A stretch of DNA of 64,000 nt from the NCBI GenBank assembly GCA_963082975.1, contig OY720349.1, positions 68,570,501 through 68,634,500 of the forward strand, read 5' to 3'. This document shows, one piece after another, positions 60,790 through 64,000 of this stretch (the first letter of the stretch is position 1; each line of letters begins with the position of its first letter). The notes beneath the pieces are model-generated. The model saw only the letters and a program-made list of their open reading frames with translations, was not told where the DNA came from and searched no databases. Source of the stretch: Labia minor (Eukaryota > Arthropoda > Insecta > Dermaptera > Spongiphoridae). A program made the position numbers and the translations under genes.

Positions 60790-60892
60790 CCTCGCTTTTG
60801 GGGGCGGGCGGTTTTCGAGTCGCCCAGTTAGTACGGATACTACGGCTTCCAAGCCATTGGCCGTTCATTGCCGTAATCGCACTCTCTGCCTC
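60790..60892 (-). CDS. TIA1: Internal exon of a TIA-1/TIAR-family RNA-binding protein (end of RRM2)
   Basis: This 103-nt exon encodes 34 residues plus one base. The peptide begins [15 protein letters not shown] and continues [20 protein letters not shown]. It matches, from family knowledge, helix 2 and strand 4 of RRM2 of TIA-1/TIAR (Drosophila Rox8), including the family hallmark GQWLG followed by [11 protein letters not shown]. On the minus strand a pyrimidine-rich tract ending TTTCAG abuts the first codon, and the last base is followed by the consensus donor GTAAGT, so the exon is phase 0 at its start and phase 1 at its end. TIA-family proteins bind U-rich RNA in nucleus and cytoplasm, promote use of weak 5' splice sites and nucleate stress granules. 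The exon is richer in GC than its surroundings. No neighbouring RRM exon was recognised within 3.1 kb upstream or anywhere downstream, so introns are long. The family is certain; TIA1 versus TIAR (TIAL1) cannot be separated, since invertebrates usually have one gene. Confidence 0.93.
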
Positions 60893-63800
60893 CTGAAATA
60901 GAAATAAAAATTTAATAGATTTATTGGTTTTATTACCAAAAATATTTTAATTATAGCTGACATTAAAAATACAAAAAATAATAAAGATCATCTATCCTTC
61001 ATTCTTTATATTATTATTAACGTCTCATGCTCTTATAATAATAATGATAATAATTTTAAATATCAGAGTTATTTGAGATACAGTGGATAGGAATAGTATG
61101 GAGTTATTTAAGCTTCTCACCAGGAAATAAATATTTAATAAAATTCACTAAAACTTCAATTATAACTTTATATTTTATAAAAATAAAAATAAATAGCAAT
61201 TATTGTTTATTTTATTATAAAATCCCCAAAAATTAATATAAGATTTTTGTTTTATTGTTTAAATAAAAATTAACCACGTCTCCTCCTCTTAAAAAGCTAT
61301 TAATGTGATAGTAATTTTTAAAATTGGTACCCCTATAAAAATATTTATGATAATATAATAAAATAAATGGATTAGATATATAAAATATATATATATCAAT
61401 ATTTTGTATAATAAAGTAAAAGCTTTATAATGAATAAATATAAGTTATTTTTAAACTAATACTCTCACAGTGATTTATTATATATTTATATATACAATAT
61501 ATAATATAAATATTTGCCTCTTCAAAGATGATCGATCACTCATTAAAAAAAAAAATCTAAAATAATACCAATATCAATATCATTAATTAAAAGTAAAATA
61601 AGAATGACAAAAAAGAAAAACAACATATTTTTTGTTAAAAAAAGAAAAATAATAATGTATAAAAATAAAATGAATTTTTCCAAATCGCTTTTTGAATGAA
61701 AGGCAATCGAATAGAAACAGGAGGAAAACGAATCCGGAAGATATCTTCCCATTTGAATATCAGTATCAATATAGATATAGACATGGATCAATATGAATAA
61801 ATGGATTAGAACTAATAAAGAGAGAGAAAGAGAGATTCCTCTCTCAAACATTAGATAAAAAAGAACCAATTTTACTTTTTTTTTAAATTAAATTTCAATG
61901 AATATTTATTGATGTTTCTATTCAAACGATACATGCGTTCAGCTAAAATTCAAGAAGAATCAATTTAGTTTGAATCATTTTTTTTTTTTTTTGCCAACAT
62001 TAACTTTCAACTGAAACAATATGCATAACATTAATTTTTACTTAAAATCAATTAAATATACTTATTACAAATACGAAATAAAATTTTAAATTATTATTAT
62101 CAAAAATGGATCATGAATTTTTTCTATGGTCATTTTATATACATACTTGGTATATAATATAAACGTTTAATGAGATCTTAAAATTTAAACAGATGATCTC
62201 TTATGTTAACAAATATAATTATTATTACTAATATTCAACTAAAGTGAGTTGTTAAGATTAAGATTATTAAAAATAATAATATGTAAATAATCTTCATGGA
62301 TTATTTTGTACAAAAATATTTTCTGTACTTTTTTCAATTACCTACACTTTAAAAATTATAGAATTTGTTTTTAATACTTTTTTTTATTATTTATTGGATA
62401 AAAAAAGACATTTCAATATAAAATGATCATTTATTAGTTCTAGAATCCATTGTTTTCAGGAAAAATAGAGCCGTTTTAGACGGGGCACAGCCATCCAGTA
62501 AATGAATCTCCTAAAAAAAAAATATTTTTTTTAAATATGTAAAACACATCAAGATACATTTACTTGATTTCTTTTAATATAATCTAATGGTGTAGTATCT
62601 ATTTTTTGATGAATGAATATTCAATTTGATCATTTCTTTATTGAAGAGTTGTTGATGTTTTTGAAGAGTATTTTGAGTTATATTGTAAAAGGGGAATAAC
62701 ACAAATTGATCAAATCAGTTGGCCGGCAGTGAAGAAAGGAAAGGGGGGGGGGGGCAAGGATGAACGAGTTGGAGAGAGAAAGAGGGTGAACTGACTTATA
62801 GACTAACTTTCAAACCATGAAAGTGTTTACGACTTGACTATACTGATTTAATCGATCTAAAGTTGAGAAGGCTAAAAGTAAACGGGGAAGCATCAATAAT
62901 TTTGCCATTAGATTTGCTAAACTAAAATTTCTACTCATCCCTTCCTTTCCATGCTTTTTGATAGTCGTACTGGACAGTTTAAAAGGGTTTTTGACCAGAC
63001 AAAATAAATTCGACAAGAAACAGTTGAGTTTTATTTTGACTGAGTGTTTTTGTCATTATTATAGTAATAAATAAAAAAAAACAATTGGCCTAAACAAACT
63101 TTTTTTTTAATTTTAAAATAAATAAATTTTAACATAATTGATGCTTGTGTTTAAGATTCTTAAAATAAGATTTTATTGTCAAAATGAAAGAAAATAATTA
63201 AAATTAACTCAGTGAATTTGGATTTTCTTAAAGTGTATAATCAACTGTACATTTAAATATTAAACTCGAGGGATTTTGAAAATTTGTGTGATAAGAAATT
63301 ACAAAATTCACATAGGAAAAAAATAATGATTAACATGATTTAAATTAATTCTTTAAATACTGAAATTATTTTAAATACTTGTGTTTTGGTTTCTAATCAT
63401 CCAGTAATTTCAAGGGTATGTAAGATTGTAATAAACCAACAAGCACGTGCTGTTGCCAGGCAATCATTTATCGAAGAACATGCCACGCCGACATGTTGCT
63501 TAATTTAGGTGATTATCTGGAAACGGGTGCTTTCACACCATGTCAAGTTAAATATATATATACATATATATCTATATATGTGTACATTTAGATACTTATT
63601 CAACTTAGAAATAAAAATTATTCAATATGCAGAAAATCAAATTATAATATGCAGTTAATAATTATTTAATCTACATATATCTGTATAGTATAGTTTTTTT
63701 TTTAATTTAATTTTTATAATTTATCAGCAATATTTATTGAATAAGGAGCTTTATGAATAAATAAAACAAGTCATATGTAAAAAATAGTATTATTTTTGTA

Positions 63801-64000
63801 GATAAAGAGTTATATATGCATATATCAATGAACTATATTCAGAAATTTATTTAATTGTAACATATAATTTAACATAATATTTCAATGCGGAATATAAATT
63901 AGAATAAAAGAAACTGATTTTTTCTTAATTAATTATATGAGTGGCGAAAAGTTTATTTAAATTGATTTAAAAACAATTTAAAAATTAAGTATATCTAGAC
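60893..64000 (-). other. Probable intron upstream of the TIA-type exon
   Basis: On the minus strand this stretch precedes the exon and ends in a normal pyrimidine tract and AG. It is AT-rich. It has a TATATA cluster near 61380-61395, a poly-T run near 61978-61992 and a poly-G run at about 62743-62754. I looked for the RRM1 and first-half RRM2 peptides and saw none, so at least this much intron separates the exon from the previous one. A slightly GC-richer patch at 63420-63540 has no convincing frame. Confidence 0.6.

Noticed and set aside
60781-60800. ACTTACC resembling the 5' end of U1 snRNA
   Set aside because: It is the reverse complement of the GTAAGT donor of the TIA-type exon; the rest does not match U1.

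Overview
This is a strongly AT-rich stretch of animal (metazoan) nuclear DNA with very low gene density. It holds many TA, CA and homopolymer microsatellites, several layers of transposable-element remains and spliceosomal splice sites. Nothing bacterial is visible: no operons, no Shine-Dalgarno-led ORFs and no CRISPR. The transposon set (a DD41D mariner, a mauritiana-like mariner, pogo-like and hAT elements) and the tRNA-headed SINE-like pieces fit an arthropod, probably an insect. That placement is inference.

The one protein-coding exon I can name with confidence is on the minus strand at 60790-60892. It encodes the last helix and strand of the second RNA-recognition motif of a TIA-1/TIAR-type RNA-binding protein (Rox8 in flies), with a clean AG acceptor and GTAAGT donor. 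No other exon of that gene could be recognised. At least 3.1 kb upstream of the exon in gene direction (60893-64000) has no recognisable exon, and much of the window may be its introns or adjacent intergenic DNA.

The rest is mostly transposon archaeology. 1294-2597 is an almost intact DD41D mariner with perfect 34-bp inverted ends and one in-frame stop. 10343-11494 is a pogo-like deletion derivative that keeps a lysine-rich C-terminal ORF and many copies of a GTTGACAC motif. 39065-39611 is an internally deleted mauritiana-like mariner sitting inside an older repeat. 56253-56883 and 5568-5739 are short hAT elements with 8-bp target duplications. 42301-42672 and 7022-7553 are palindromic (foldback) elements.

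Three dispersed families, named here R1, R2 and R3, recur and nest in each other. R1 (best copy 54117-54770) is built from two related modules. R2 forms a 690-bp tandem pair at 16208-17588 that lies between two halves of an R1 copy, and it recurs at 38935-39995 and 47130-47560. R3 links 3346-3515 with 37738-37890.

Several GC-richer islands of 100-500 bp (9385-9830, 14270-14735, 19075-19375, 20235-20425, 27600-27900, 41560-42110, 52170-52680) stand out from the background. They carry no convincing ORF and are the best candidates for regulatory DNA or, at 14270-14735, a solo LTR. A 53-codon ORF with a signal-peptide-like start (37430-37591) and a frameshifted coding-like block (55684-55946) are weaker gene candidates.
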